This document shows positions 33,472 through 42,015 of a stretch of DNA of 64,000 nucleotides, piece by piece; position 1 is the first letter of the stretch; each line of letters begins with the position of its first letter. The position numbers and the translations under genes are program-made. The DNA comes from DATARH01 sp050246595 (GTDB taxonomy: Bacteria; Pseudomonadota; Alphaproteobacteria; ATCC43930; CGMCC-115725): the NCBI GenBank assembly GCA_050246595.1, contig JBFWVT010000002.1, forward strand, positions 121,039 through 185,038, in the 5' to 3' direction. The notes under the pieces were generated by a model that saw nothing but the letters and a program-made list of their open reading frames with translations, was not told where the DNA came from and searched no databases.

Positions 33472-36400
33472 CGACAGGCTGATTGACGCGAGGCTTGCCG
33501 GTCATGGTTGGGAGGAGATCGACGACTTCCTGACCAGCGGCGAGGATGCCGCCCTGGCCGAAGGCTATACCAGGACCGAGATCGACCGCCACCTTGGCCG
33601 TACCGAACCCGACCAACGCCGCCTAGAAGGCGACCTGCGCCAACGGCTTGGCTACGATGACCAGCTTTCGGCCGCCATCGCGAACGCCAAGCTGACGGCG
33701 CCGCTGACACCGCTCGAACAGCCTTCCGCGGAACGGGTTGTCGCCTATGCCCGGATCGATAACCTGCCGGTGATCGACATGCCGCCGGAAAGTCTCACCG
33801 AAGTTCCGCCATCCGGGATCAGCTTTAATGATCCATTGACCAGGAGCGCCTATGCACGATCGCTTTTTGATGACAATGTGCGAAGCCCCCGAGACTTTGC
33901 AGAACGCTACACAGGAGCCTTGGCGGCCCTCGGCACGGGAGGGGTGGACGCCCTGGTGCGTTCGGCCGGAGAACTGGCGGCGTCCCTCCCAACCGACCGG
34001 GATTTTATCGACCAGGCAATCGCAATCGCCGGTAGCACGGGTGTTGCCCTGTCGCCGGATGGCGTGAAGACCATTCGCAACAACCTGTTGAACCATTGGG
34101 CGGACACCGGGGAAGACCTGCAAGAGACCTACAAGCGGGCCTGGCGCGACCCCGAGTTTAGGGAGGAGATCACCAAAAAGCCCGACGATACTATTAGCCA
34201 ACTCGGGGAGGTTTTTGTCGGCGCTCCGATGGCGTTGCTCGAATGGTTCCGGGGAACGAACCTCGGGGCGAGGGATATGGTAGGCGGGGCAACGCAGCTT
34301 GTAGCGAACTCGCTGCCGACCGGGATCGTCGATACCGTCAACGAATGGAACAACACCCTGGCCGCACAAGGCTTTCCCTTGGCCCCGGTGCCGCAAGGCG
34401 GTATCGACGCGATGGAAAAGGAACGCCTTCGGATACTTGAAGCAGCGGGCGACAGCTTCGAGAACGACTGGCCCCGGTGGTTTGGTCAGGTAGGCGCGAC
34501 CCTGCCCTTTGCGTCGTCGCTGGGGCTGCGGGGGTTGTGGGGTGTGGTCGCGGCCGGTGCCACGGAAGGGGCTGCGTTCGGGGCGTTCAAGCCGGAAACC
34601 GCAGAGGATTACTGGTCGGCCAAGGCCAAAAGCATCGCCACGGAAAGCGCGACCGGGGCGGTGGGGGGCGCGGCGCTGGTCGGGTTCGGCAAGGCAATAT
34701 CGGCCATGGCGCCGAAGGCCGCCGAAATGCTCGGCAACATCATCGGTCGAATGGAGGAGCCGAAGGTCAATGTTCTCGACCTGGACGGCAGCGGGACAAC
34801 CGATCTACCGGCAAGTGAAGTTTTCGGCACTGTTGACGCCGCGACCGATGGCTCGAAAACCTATGCGCAGAAGAAAGACATTATCGGGGTCGCGGTAGAC
34901 AACCTGGCGCGCATCGGCGACGATCAAAAGGACCGCTACTTCGGCGAGATCGCGGCCCGGCTCGGCAATGACATCCATGTCGGCGGCCGGCAACCCGGGT
35001 TGCCGACGATCGCAGTATGGCACGTCAGCCCGCACGACTTCATCCGGTTTGACAACTCCAAAATAGGCACGGGGGAGGGGAACGCCGGGCACGGCAAAGG
35101 TATGTATTTTGCGGAGAACCCCGAGGTCCATGAGTTTTACCGGGGGCATTTCGCCCGGTCGGTTCCCGAAAATTTTGATATAAATATGCTTTCTGACGGC
35201 GGCCAGGTTGCTCTCCGCGAAGACTATAACGGAGACGTATTTAAGTACTATAATTATCTTGTTGGTATTGAAATAGCGGCACAAAATCAGGGATTAAAAA
35301 TGCTATCGCTGTCAGAGTTAATGACGCCCGCATTGTTTCAAGATTTCAACTATCTGAAAAATATAAAGTGGACGGACGCGAAACTAGGAAACTCCTACAG
35401 GGTCAATATTCACATTGATGAGGACAGACTTTTTGAGCTGGACAAGCCGATCGGTAGACAATCCGAAAATACGCGCGCTATAGTAGAGAAGCTGGCGGCG
35501 GAATATAACATTAGTCCGACAACCGATGTTGCGAGCGGCGAGGCGATACCGTGGGGCACTCTGACCGGTCGGGATTTCTATAATGAGTTGGTTTTCGCCC
35601 TCGGCAAAGGGGACAACGAGAAAGGGGAAATAGCGGCTACAGAAGCATTACGAAAGGCCGGGTTTGACGGCAACAAATACCTTGATGGAGATAGCCGAAG
35701 ACTTGCCGAACAGATTGACGTTATCAAAGAAAATCTCGCCCAATCCCGACGCCTTGTGGACGATCCTGAAACCCCGGAAGGTTCCCGGAAAATACACGAA
35801 AATCTTGTTGTTGACTACACAGAACAGCTTCGCAAGGCGGAAAATCCAACTCATAACTATGTTGTCTTCGACGATACCAAGATAGATATCATGGAGATCA
35901 ACGGTGCGTTGGTTCTAAAAAATGAAGTACAGCGCCAGGTGGAAGCGGTTGCCGAAGGGCGGCGCACGGCGGATGGAGTTGTTTCCTATCTGACCGATAC
36001 CTTTCGCGACATCATGCAGGACGAAAGCGGCGCGCTTCGGCTGGGGAGTCGGTTCACACGAGAGGGTATCGACAAAGACCTCTACAAATCCACCCGGCTT
36101 CACGGTCAGCATGACATCATTCGGTTTCAGGGGGAAGGTCATCGGCTGAAGGCGATGGCCGAACACAAGCTCGATCCGACCTCACATATAAAGCAACTGG
36201 CGACGGGTATCGACAACGCGTTCGCCACGCTGCGACCCTACATGAAGGAGTGGGAAGACGAACTTGCCAAGGGGATCAACGGCGCCCCGATGGGAACACA
36301 GATCGGCAAGCTGATCGACTACATGGAAGGCCGGTCCATGGGTTATGCGCTGCCGCACAATAGCAAACTCGGCCCGGTCGCAGACACCTTCCGGGATATT

Positions 36401-38437
36401 TTCACGTTCGCTGAAAATGAGATGCGGGCTGCCGACGCCGCCGGGATCATCAACGCCAAAAGCTACAATGTAGACTACTGGCCGCATATATGGAAAGACC
36501 CGAACCGGGCGCGGCAGGTAGCCGATATGTTTGTCCAAGAGGCTGGCAAGCAAGGGTCTTCACGCCATCTACAACAGCGCAAGCACTTGAAGTTTTCGGA
36601 CGGCTTGGCAATGGGTCTGGAACCGGCCGAAAAAGACCCGGCCCGCGTCGTCATCAATTACGTTAATTCCACATTTAATTATATACAAAGCCGCAAGATG
36701 TTGAAGAAGTGGCAGGATGACGGGATTGTATATTGGGCGACGCACGCAAAAGACCCGATTAACCATGTACCGATGGGCGGGTCCGGGACGCACCGGCCGG
36801 TGGCGAAAGATGTTGAAATCAAACTGTTCGCCCCCCGCGGATTAGCCGACGCCTGGAACACATGGCTCGACCAAGGGGTAAACGGCCACATGTACTTGAA
36901 GCCGTGGCAGGAAAAGTTGATGTTCGTCAAGAACTTCACGACGCAACTGAAGCTGCTTGGCCCGATGTACCATGCCATGTCGATTGCGGTTGAGGCACCG
37001 GCCAGCGGTATCGGCAACGCCCTCCGTGAAATCGGCGTCGGCCTGGCGCGTGGCGATGTTGCCGAAGTCGGGCGAGGGGTCAAGGATTACGCTTACGCGC
37101 AGACCATCCTTCCCTATGTCGCCAAGCAGACGAAGCAGGGTTTTGAAATTCTGCAAAAGTTCAAGGAAGGCGCGAACGACGACGCGATTACATATCTCTC
37201 GGAAGGTGGGTTGTGGTTCGGGCCACGGCAGCACTACTACAAGATGGGATCGGCGCCTGATCTTATTACCAGCATCGTGCGCAAGGAACTGACCGCGGAT
37301 TGGGTACACCATTTCAAGCGGATTGCCGAGCGTGATCCGCAAGGGGATGTAGCCTTGGGGCAGCTCGCCGGCCGGTCGGTTGAGTTCGTGGCGCGGGAAG
37401 CCAGCCGGTTGATGACCACCACGACGGCGCCCGTGTTCGACGCCTGGATACCGGCCTTGAAAGCCGCCTCGGCCTACGAACGCATGTCCACCTATCTGCG
37501 GCAGAACCCGACCGCCACGCCGGAGCAGGCGCGGGCCAAGGCCAGGGAGATTGCGCAGAACACCGATGACCGGCTCGGCGAGATGAATTGGGATACGGTG
37601 TTCTGGCCGAAATGGGTCAAGCAGACCCTACAGATTGGCATGATTTCCCCGACATTCGTGTACGGCGCCCTGCGGTTTCTCTACAAGGCTACCAGCTCGG
37701 CCGCCAATGTCGCGACCTTTGGCAAGCTCGGCACCTTCAACGAAACCGCGTTGACGACCTTGGCCGGGCTGTTCATGACCACGGCCGGGCTGCATATCGG
37801 CTACCAGTACATGATGACCGGGCAGTTCCCGTGGGATACCGACACGCCGTTGCAGGATATCGCCGGGGGGCCGCGGACGGGCGGGGTGAACGAACAGTAC
37901 GGTAAAGAGCCGGAGCGTGCGCTTCTGCCCGGTATGCACAAGGAGCTGTTTGACCTGGCCCGGATCGGCATGTTGACGCACGAAAACCCCTGGCACCTGG
38001 GCGAAGCCGCGGCGCATTATGGGATGAACAAGCTCTCCCCGTTCACGCATTTGGGTAAAGCCTTTGTCACCGGGGAAGACCCGATCGGACACCACGTCAC
38101 GGCGGGCGACAACTTCCCCGCTTTCGCTGCGCAGATGTTGGTTCCGATCTTCCAGCAGACCGTGCTCGACCGCCGCCGCGGGACCGCAATCCCCGAATGG
38201 CAGTCATACCTTGGCATCCGGCAGGCCATGCCGCATATCGGCCATCCCGACCGCTGGCTTGACATGATGGGGCGCGTCGAAGACCGCAAGCTGACGCAGG
38301 AGCATTACCGGGCCAGGCGGGAGAACCGCTACCTCGAAACCCCCAAGCCAGTCCCGCCAAAGCCTTCCAGTTCCCGGTCGATCACGCCGCCCGACGCCGA
38401 CCGCATTCGTGAAACCCGCCGGCAGATGGGGCGATAG
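33461..38437 (+). CDS. Giant internal virion protein with ADP-ribosyltransferase-like domain
   Basis: A 1658-residue protein, gp16-like by position and size. Residues 1-515 and 830-1658 are helical core-type sequence with several hydrophobic stretches (for example TTLAGLFMTTAGLHIGYQYM near 1440). Residues about 515-812 match the ART-PolyVal type: WHVSPHDFIRFD at 520, IGTGEGNAGHGKGMYFAENP at about 535-555, and the closing NYVVFDDTKID at about 799-809. Much of this segment (35165-35900) is AT-richer than its surroundings, as if inserted. GTG start at 33461. It should be ejected into the host during infection, delivering the enzyme; activity is inferred. Confidence 0.75.
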   Translation: MALSDRLIDARLAGHGWEEIDDFLTSGEDAALAEGYTRTEIDRHLGRTEPDQRRLEGDLRQRLGYDDQLSAAIANAKLTAPLTPLEQPSAERVVAYARIDNLPVIDMPPESLTEVPPSGISFNDPLTRSAYARSLFDDNVRSPRDFAERYTGALAALGTGGVDALVRSAGELAASLPTDRDFIDQAIAIAGSTGVALSPDGVKTIRNNLLNHWADTGEDLQETYKRAWRDPEFREEITKKPDDTISQLGEVFVGAPMALLEWFRGTNLGARDMVGGATQLVANSLPTGIVDTVNEWNNTLAAQGFPLAPVPQGGIDAMEKERLRILEAAGDSFENDWPRWFGQVGATLPFASSLGLRGLWGVVAAGATEGAAFGAFKPETAEDYWSAKAKSIATESATGAVGGAALVGFGKAISAMAPKAAEMLGNIIGRMEEPKVNVLDLDGSGTTDLPASEVFGTVDAATDGSKTYAQKKDIIGVAVDNLARIGDDQKDRYFGEIAARLGNDIHVGGRQPGLPTIAVWHVSPHDFIRFDNSKIGTGEGNAGHGKGMYFAENPEVHEFYRGHFARSVPENFDINMLSDGGQVALREDYNGDVFKYYNYLVGIEIAAQNQGLKMLSLSELMTPALFQDFNYLKNIKWTDAKLGNSYRVNIHIDEDRLFELDKPIGRQSENTRAIVEKLAAEYNISPTTDVASGEAIPWGTLTGRDFYNELVFALGKGDNEKGEIAATEALRKAGFDGNKYLDGDSRRLAEQIDVIKENLAQSRRLVDDPETPEGSRKIHENLVVDYTEQLRKAENPTHNYVVFDDTKIDIMEINGALVLKNEVQRQVEAVAEGRRTADGVVSYLTDTFRDIMQDESGALRLGSRFTREGIDKDLYKSTRLHGQHDIIRFQGEGHRLKAMAEHKLDPTSHIKQLATGIDNAFATLRPYMKEWEDELAKGINGAPMGTQIGKLIDYMEGRSMGYALPHNSKLGPVADTFRDIFTFAENEMRAADAAGIINAKSYNVDYWPHIWKDPNRARQVADMFVQEAGKQGSSRHLQQRKHLKFSDGLAMGLEPAEKDPARVVINYVNSTFNYIQSRKMLKKWQDDGIVYWATHAKDPINHVPMGGSGTHRPVAKDVEIKLFAPRGLADAWNTWLDQGVNGHMYLKPWQEKLMFVKNFTTQLKLLGPMYHAMSIAVEAPASGIGNALREIGVGLARGDVAEVGRGVKDYAYAQTILPYVAKQTKQGFEILQKFKEGANDDAITYLSEGGLWFGPRQHYYKMGSAPDLITSIVRKELTADWVHHFKRIAERDPQGDVALGQLAGRSVEFVAREASRLMTTTTAPVFDAWIPALKAASAYERMSTYLRQNPTATPEQARAKAREIAQNTDDRLGEMNWDTVFWPKWVKQTLQIGMISPTFVYGALRFLYKATSSAANVATFGKLGTFNETALTTLAGLFMTTAGLHIGYQYMMTGQFPWDTDTPLQDIAGGPRTGGVNEQYGKEPERALLPGMHKELFDLARIGMLTHENPWHLGEAAAHYGMNKLSPFTHLGKAFVTGEDPIGHHVTAGDNFPAFAAQMLVPIFQQTVLDRRRGTAIPEWQSYLGIRQAMPHIGHPDRWLDMMGRVEDRKLTQEHYRARRENRYLETPKPVPPKPSSSRSITPPDADRIRETRRQMGR
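36463..36473. repeat. Palindrome CTACAATGTAG (copy 5), coding
   Basis: Codons TAC AAT GTA (Tyr-Asn-Val) in the giant virion gene. Confidence 0.85.
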
Positions 38438-38439
38438 CC

Positions 38440-39966
38440 ATGGCCCGAAAACCCGATGTCACGCTCAGGAGCACCCGAAAAGGCGTCCCTGGCGGCTACA
38501 TTGTAGGGCGCAAAACGCGGGGCACCGGGCGAGCCGAGCTGCTTCCGCTGGACAACCTGGCGCAATCCCTGGTCAGCTCCGGGGGCGTGGCCCCGCCGGG
38601 AACACCTGTCCTGCCGAACACCGGGGTCACGGCCGACACCTACGCAGCAGCCACGGTCACGGTTGACGCCAAGGGACGGATCACGTCGGCCACGGGCAGC
38701 ACGGTTTCCGACCTGACCGATACCGACATATCCGGGGCGACGACCGGCCAACTCCTACAGCACGACGGCACCGTTTGGGAGAACGCGGACGGCACGGCGA
38801 TCTCGGACCTCGACGACGCCACCACGCCGCTCGACACGGACAGCCTGCTCGAAATCTCGGAACCGACCGGCGGCACGCCAGCCTACGCATCGAAAAAGAT
38901 CACGGTTGCCGACCTGATAACCGGCGTCGGCGGCAGCTCATTCACCCTCGGGTCCACCGCGATCAATCTGGGCGATACGGTAACGACGGTCGCCGGCCTG
39001 ACCCTCAACTCCCCCACATTCGTCACGCCGGCCCTTGGCACGCCTGCCAGCGGCACACTGACCAACTGCACCGGGTTGCCCGTCTCCACCGGGATCAGCG
39101 GCCTTGGCGCCAATGTAGCGGCATGGCTGGCCGACCCGACAAGCGCCAAGCTGGCTACCGCTCTCACGGATGAAACCGGCTCGGGCGCCGTGGTATTCGG
39201 CACGGGTCCGACCATTTCCGGCGCGACGCTCTCGGGCAACACGACGCTCCCCGGCTCCGGCCAGATCAGCAGCGGCGGGGATATCGGCATCGGCATGACG
39301 CCTACGGTCGGCCTGACCCTTGCCAGTGGAGAAAGCCTGCGGACCTATAATTCCTTCACCGATACCTCGAACGGGGATTGGTATGAGGTAAAATTTTCAT
39401 CGAACGTGGCTGTCATCGGCACCAACAAGAACGGCACCGGGTCAACCCGCGATCTCCATATTGAGCGCGGTGGAACCGTCGCGGCGGCCTTTGCAAATCT
39501 TGGTCTCGGCCTCGGGACAACCACACCGGCCTCCTCGGTGCATATCTATGCGTCGGCGCCAAACCTGATTATCGACCAATCCGGCGCCGCAAATTGTTCG
39601 TTCACGCTGTTGACCACCGGCACCGGAGCGAACAACGTCCCGAACGCCTCGACTAACGGCTGGATTTGGACCGCCAGAAGTGACGCGAACGCCTCAGCAC
39701 CCGGCCAGCTCAGCTTGGGTAACTACCAAGCGACGACATTCACGGCGTTCCTGAATTTCTACACAAACGGCGACGTGCGGGTGGGAACAGGATCGGTTTT
39801 GGTGACGACGACGACCGGCGGGTTTCTTTCGATCCCGACATGCAACGGGGCGCCAACGGGTGTTCCGACCAATGCGGCAAACGGTCACGCTCAACTGATC
39901 TACGATCGTGCAAACCACCGGCTCTATATCTACAATGGAGCGTGGCGGTCGGCTGCATTTACATAG
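38440..39966 (+). CDS. Tail fibre/adhesin protein
   Basis: A 508-residue Thr/Ser/Gly-rich protein with the repetitive beta pattern of phage fibres (AATVTVDAKGRITSATGSTV; ISGLGANVAAWLADPTSAKL; PTISGATLSGNTTLPGSG). The first 45 residues (basic, KPDVTLRSTRKGVPGG) are probably the virion-attachment part and contain palindrome copy 6. The C-terminal 120 residues would form the receptor-binding tip. Confidence 0.75.
   Translation: MARKPDVTLRSTRKGVPGGYIVGRKTRGTGRAELLPLDNLAQSLVSSGGVAPPGTPVLPNTGVTADTYAAATVTVDAKGRITSATGSTVSDLTDTDISGATTGQLLQHDGTVWENADGTAISDLDDATTPLDTDSLLEISEPTGGTPAYASKKITVADLITGVGGSSFTLGSTAINLGDTVTTVAGLTLNSPTFVTPALGTPASGTLTNCTGLPVSTGISGLGANVAAWLADPTSAKLATALTDETGSGAVVFGTGPTISGATLSGNTTLPGSGQISSGGDIGIGMTPTVGLTLASGESLRTYNSFTDTSNGDWYEVKFSSNVAVIGTNKNGTGSTRDLHIERGGTVAAAFANLGLGLGTTTPASSVHIYASAPNLIIDQSGAANCSFTLLTTGTGANNVPNASTNGWIWTARSDANASAPGQLSLGNYQATTFTAFLNFYTNGDVRVGTGSVLVTTTTGGFLSIPTCNGAPTGVPTNAANGHAQLIYDRANHRLYIYNGAWRSAAFT
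38496..38506. repeat. Palindrome CTACATTGTAG (copy 6), coding
   Basis: Codons TAC ATT GTA (Tyr-Ile-Val) close to the start of the fibre gene. Confidence 0.85.
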
Positions 39967-39977
39967 GAGACAAGCAC

Positions 39978-40217
39978 ATGGCAACGCTCACGGTAGGACA
40001 GACGACCTTCACCCGCACCATCAACATGACCAACGCAAACGCGGGCCGCCTGATCGCCTGGGCGAAAGCACAATATGGCTCCGGCACCGACGCCGAGGCT
40101 TTCACCGCAATGGCCGATGGGGTATTCTCCGGTCTCCGGGCCAATGTGCGAATGCACGAACGGGCAGCCGCGGCACGAAATGCGGAAGCCGGCGTACCGG
40201 ACATCGAATTTTCATAG
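39978..40217 (+). CDS. Small protein downstream of fibre gene, unknown
   Basis: A 79-residue helical protein (MTNANAGRLIAWAKAQYGSG; FSGLRANVRMHERAAAARNA). AGGAGACAAGCAC precedes the ATG. It could be a fibre-assembly or minor virion protein; no family recognised. Confidence 0.6.
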   Translation: MATLTVGQTTFTRTINMTNANAGRLIAWAKAQYGSGTDAEAFTAMADGVFSGLRANVRMHERAAAARNAEAGVPDIEFS

Positions 40218-40227
40218 GAGCACAGGA

Positions 40228-40389
40228 ATGAACACGATCGAACTTTCCGTGGATGACCTGATCGCCCAACGCGACAAGCTGGCTCGGATGAACCTTGACC
40301 TTGAAATCGGGATCATGGCTCGCGACCGCCGGATTGCCGAGCTGGAGGCCGCGGTGAAAGAACTGACGGATGGCGTATCGGAAGACTGA
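40228..40389 (+). CDS. 53-residue coiled-coil protein
   Basis: The ATG at 40228 follows TAGGAGCACAGGA and encodes a 53-residue peptide with heptad spacing throughout (LIAQRDKLARMNLDLEIGIM, IAELEAAVKELTDGV). It overlaps the next gene by 20 bp. Small coiled-coil proteins at this position are often fibre chaperones, but there is no direct evidence. Confidence 0.6.
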   Translation: MNTIELSVDDLIAQRDKLARMNLDLEIGIMARDRRIAELEAAVKELTDGVSED

Positions 40390-40615
40390 GGACGGTAGCG
40401 TTCGGGTCTCGGAAGTCCGGGTTTTCTTTTGGACCGAGAACGTTGCCAGCGCCGGGTCTGCCATTCTTATGGAGGACGGCTTCTTTCTGTTACAGGAAGA
40501 CAACAGCCGTATTCTATTAGAAACAGCCGGCAGTGCGCCCGATCTGTTCTATCTTCTTATGGAAGATGGTTCATTTCTGCTGTTGGAAGATGGAAGTAGG
40601 ATTGTCCTGGAGTAG
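40370..40615 (+). CDS. Small protein with two LMEDGxFLLxED repeats
   Basis: An 81-residue protein whose C-terminal two-thirds hold two copies of a 20-residue unit: ILMEDGFFLLQEDNSRILLE and YLLMEDGSFLLLEDGSRIVL. Repeats of the LLLEDG type are frequent in small phage tail-region proteins and probably form short beta-rolls. The N-terminal part overlaps the gene before it in another frame. Confidence 0.6.
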   Translation: MAYRKTEDGSVRVSEVRVFFWTENVASAGSAILMEDGFFLLQEDNSRILLETAGSAPDLFYLLMEDGSFLLLEDGSRIVLE

Positions 40616-40618
40616 ACC

Positions 40619-41287
40619 ATGCCGAACACTAAAATTTCCGATATGGATTACGACGGCTCGCTGGCCGGGACCGAGCTGGTGCCTATTGTAGACGGCAGCA
40701 CGAACAAGCACACCACGACGCAGGACATTGCGGACCTGGCCGCCGCGGGCATAGTAGGGCATCCGGGGTTTACCTCGGGGCGGTATTACACACGTCCAAT
40801 CCGTTCCGCTGTGTTCAACCAAATTGGAAACGTAACAGCCAACCGGATATATGCGGTCCCGTTTTTCGTACCGGAAGACACCGTATTCACCAAAGCGGCC
40901 ATCCGGGTTCAAACCGCGGGCACGGCGGGGTCACAAGCGCAATTTGCGATCTATGCGAACTCGGATGGGGCACCGGGGGCTTTGACGCATACGGTTGCCA
41001 CCCTCGCAACGGACGCCACCGGAAAAATCGAATTGACCGGCCTTACGATCTCACTAACCGCAGGCTGGCATTGGCTTGCGATCGGTTTCAGCCATACGCC
41101 GGTTGTTTGGCGTTCGGGCACAGGTGATTATCTGACCGATATACTTGGCACCGACCTGAGCGCCACGACCGCTGTTTTTACCGGGGTCTACGGGAGCTGG
41201 ACGTTTTCAGCCGGGGCGCCTCCCGATCCCTTCCCAGCGATCACCCTGGAAAACGGCACGTTCCCATTGCCTTTCCTGGGGTTGTGA
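40619..41287 (+). CDS. Tail fibre-associated protein, beta-sandwich type
   Basis: A 222-residue protein starting with TKISDMDYDGSLAGTELVPI, a common opening of phage fibre and baseplate-tip proteins. The rest is beta-rich (AAIRVQTAGTAGSQAQFAIY; LTISLTAGWHWLAIGF), like a carbohydrate-binding jelly roll. It is likely to be part of the adsorption apparatus, perhaps bound to the fibre at 38440. Confidence 0.65.
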   Translation: MPNTKISDMDYDGSLAGTELVPIVDGSTNKHTTTQDIADLAAAGIVGHPGFTSGRYYTRPIRSAVFNQIGNVTANRIYAVPFFVPEDTVFTKAAIRVQTAGTAGSQAQFAIYANSDGAPGALTHTVATLATDATGKIELTGLTISLTAGWHWLAIGFSHTPVVWRSGTGDYLTDILGTDLSATTAVFTGVYGSWTFSAGAPPDPFPAITLENGTFPLPFLGL

Positions 41288-41315
41288 TCCGGGTTGCATT
41301 CCCACCGACCGTCCT

Positions 41316-41326
41316 CTACAGTGTAG
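41316..41326. repeat. Palindrome CTACAGTGTAG (copy 7), intergenic
   Basis: In the 61-bp gap before the holin-like genes, about 22 bp upstream of the ATG at 41349; a half-site CTACAGGA follows it. Well placed to control lysis-gene expression. Confidence 0.85.
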
Positions 41327-41348
41327 TCTACAGGAACCGAGGCAGGCC

Positions 41349-41630
41349 ATGGAGACTACCCCGATGCGCGCCATTGCCGATGCGGGGGCCGCGGCGGTTG
41401 TCGTCGGTGCCCTTGCCAAGATACTGCCGCCGCTTGCGGCTGCCTTTGCCGTAGCCTGGTACTCAATCCTGATATGGGAGAGCGATCACGGCAAGCGATG
41501 GCGGGCGCGCTGGAAACGGCTGTTTTCCCGCCAGGTCTCGGCCGAGGATCGGGTCGCGTTCGTGGTGCTCGGCCTTGGCGGCGTCGGTGTGGCGCTGGCA
41601 CTGGTCGCGTTGGGGAGGTTTATTCAGTGA
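41349..41630 (+). CDS. Holin-like membrane protein
   Basis: A 93-residue protein with two membrane segments (about 15-42, AAVVVGALAKILPPLAAAFA..., and 70-90, AFVVLGLGGVGVALALVALG) separated by a very basic loop (KRWRARWKRLF). Small size, hydrophobicity and location at the end of the late operon suggest a holin or spanin-type lysis protein. No endolysin is next to it. Confidence 0.6.
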   Translation: METTPMRAIADAGAAAVVVGALAKILPPLAAAFAVAWYSILIWESDHGKRWRARWKRLFSRQVSAEDRVAFVVLGLGGVGVALALVALGRFIQ

Positions 41631-41845
41631 TGGAGGACAAGATGGAGAAGTTCTGGCTGACCAGCAAGACGATGATGCTCGGCCTGGCCGTGGCGATCGG
41701 GCCGGCGGCGCTTGACTACATGGCCGGGGTCGATTGGACGATCTTCGGGATCAGCCCGGCGGCCGGCGCAGTCATCGGGGCCGTCATCATGGCCTTGCGG
41801 GGCGTGACCGTGGCGCCCGTCACCCGTCACCTGAAACAGCGATGA
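41630..41845 (+). CDS. Second small membrane protein, holin/pinholin-like
   Basis: A 71-residue protein overlapping the previous stop by one base (TGATG). Two hydrophobic segments (TMMLGLAVAIGPAALDYMAG and GISPAAGAVIGAVIMALRG) and a basic C-terminus fit a class II holin. Translational coupling with the gene before suggests a holin/antiholin pair. A second ATG at 41642 could give a four-residue-shorter form. Confidence 0.6.
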   Translation: MEDKMEKFWLTSKTMMLGLAVAIGPAALDYMAGVDWTIFGISPAAGAVIGAVIMALRGVTVAPVTRHLKQR

Positions 41846-41886
41846 AGCGGGAGCTGCACGCGGGCACCCTCTGCTGACCGCCGGGA

Positions 41887-42015
41887 TTACTCACCGTCGC
41901 CGTTCGCTTCGGGTGCGCAGTAGAACGGCATGAACCCGTCGCCGAAATGGCAGCGGATTTGTGGGGGCAACGTGCAAGCCCCCACAACCACCAAGAGGAT
42001 AGCAAGCCGGATCAC
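41887..42015 (-). CDS. 42-residue lipoprotein
   Basis: A GTG at 42015 overlaps the stop of the upstream gene (GTGA). The peptide MIRLAILLVVVGAC has a clear lipobox (VVGA-Cys14), leaving a 29-residue mature part with three further Cys. It may be an outer-membrane Rz1-like spanin component or a superinfection-exclusion lipoprotein; the size fits either. Confidence 0.55.
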   Translation of the reverse strand: MIRLAILLVVVGACTLPPQIRCHFGDGFMPFYCAPEANGDGE

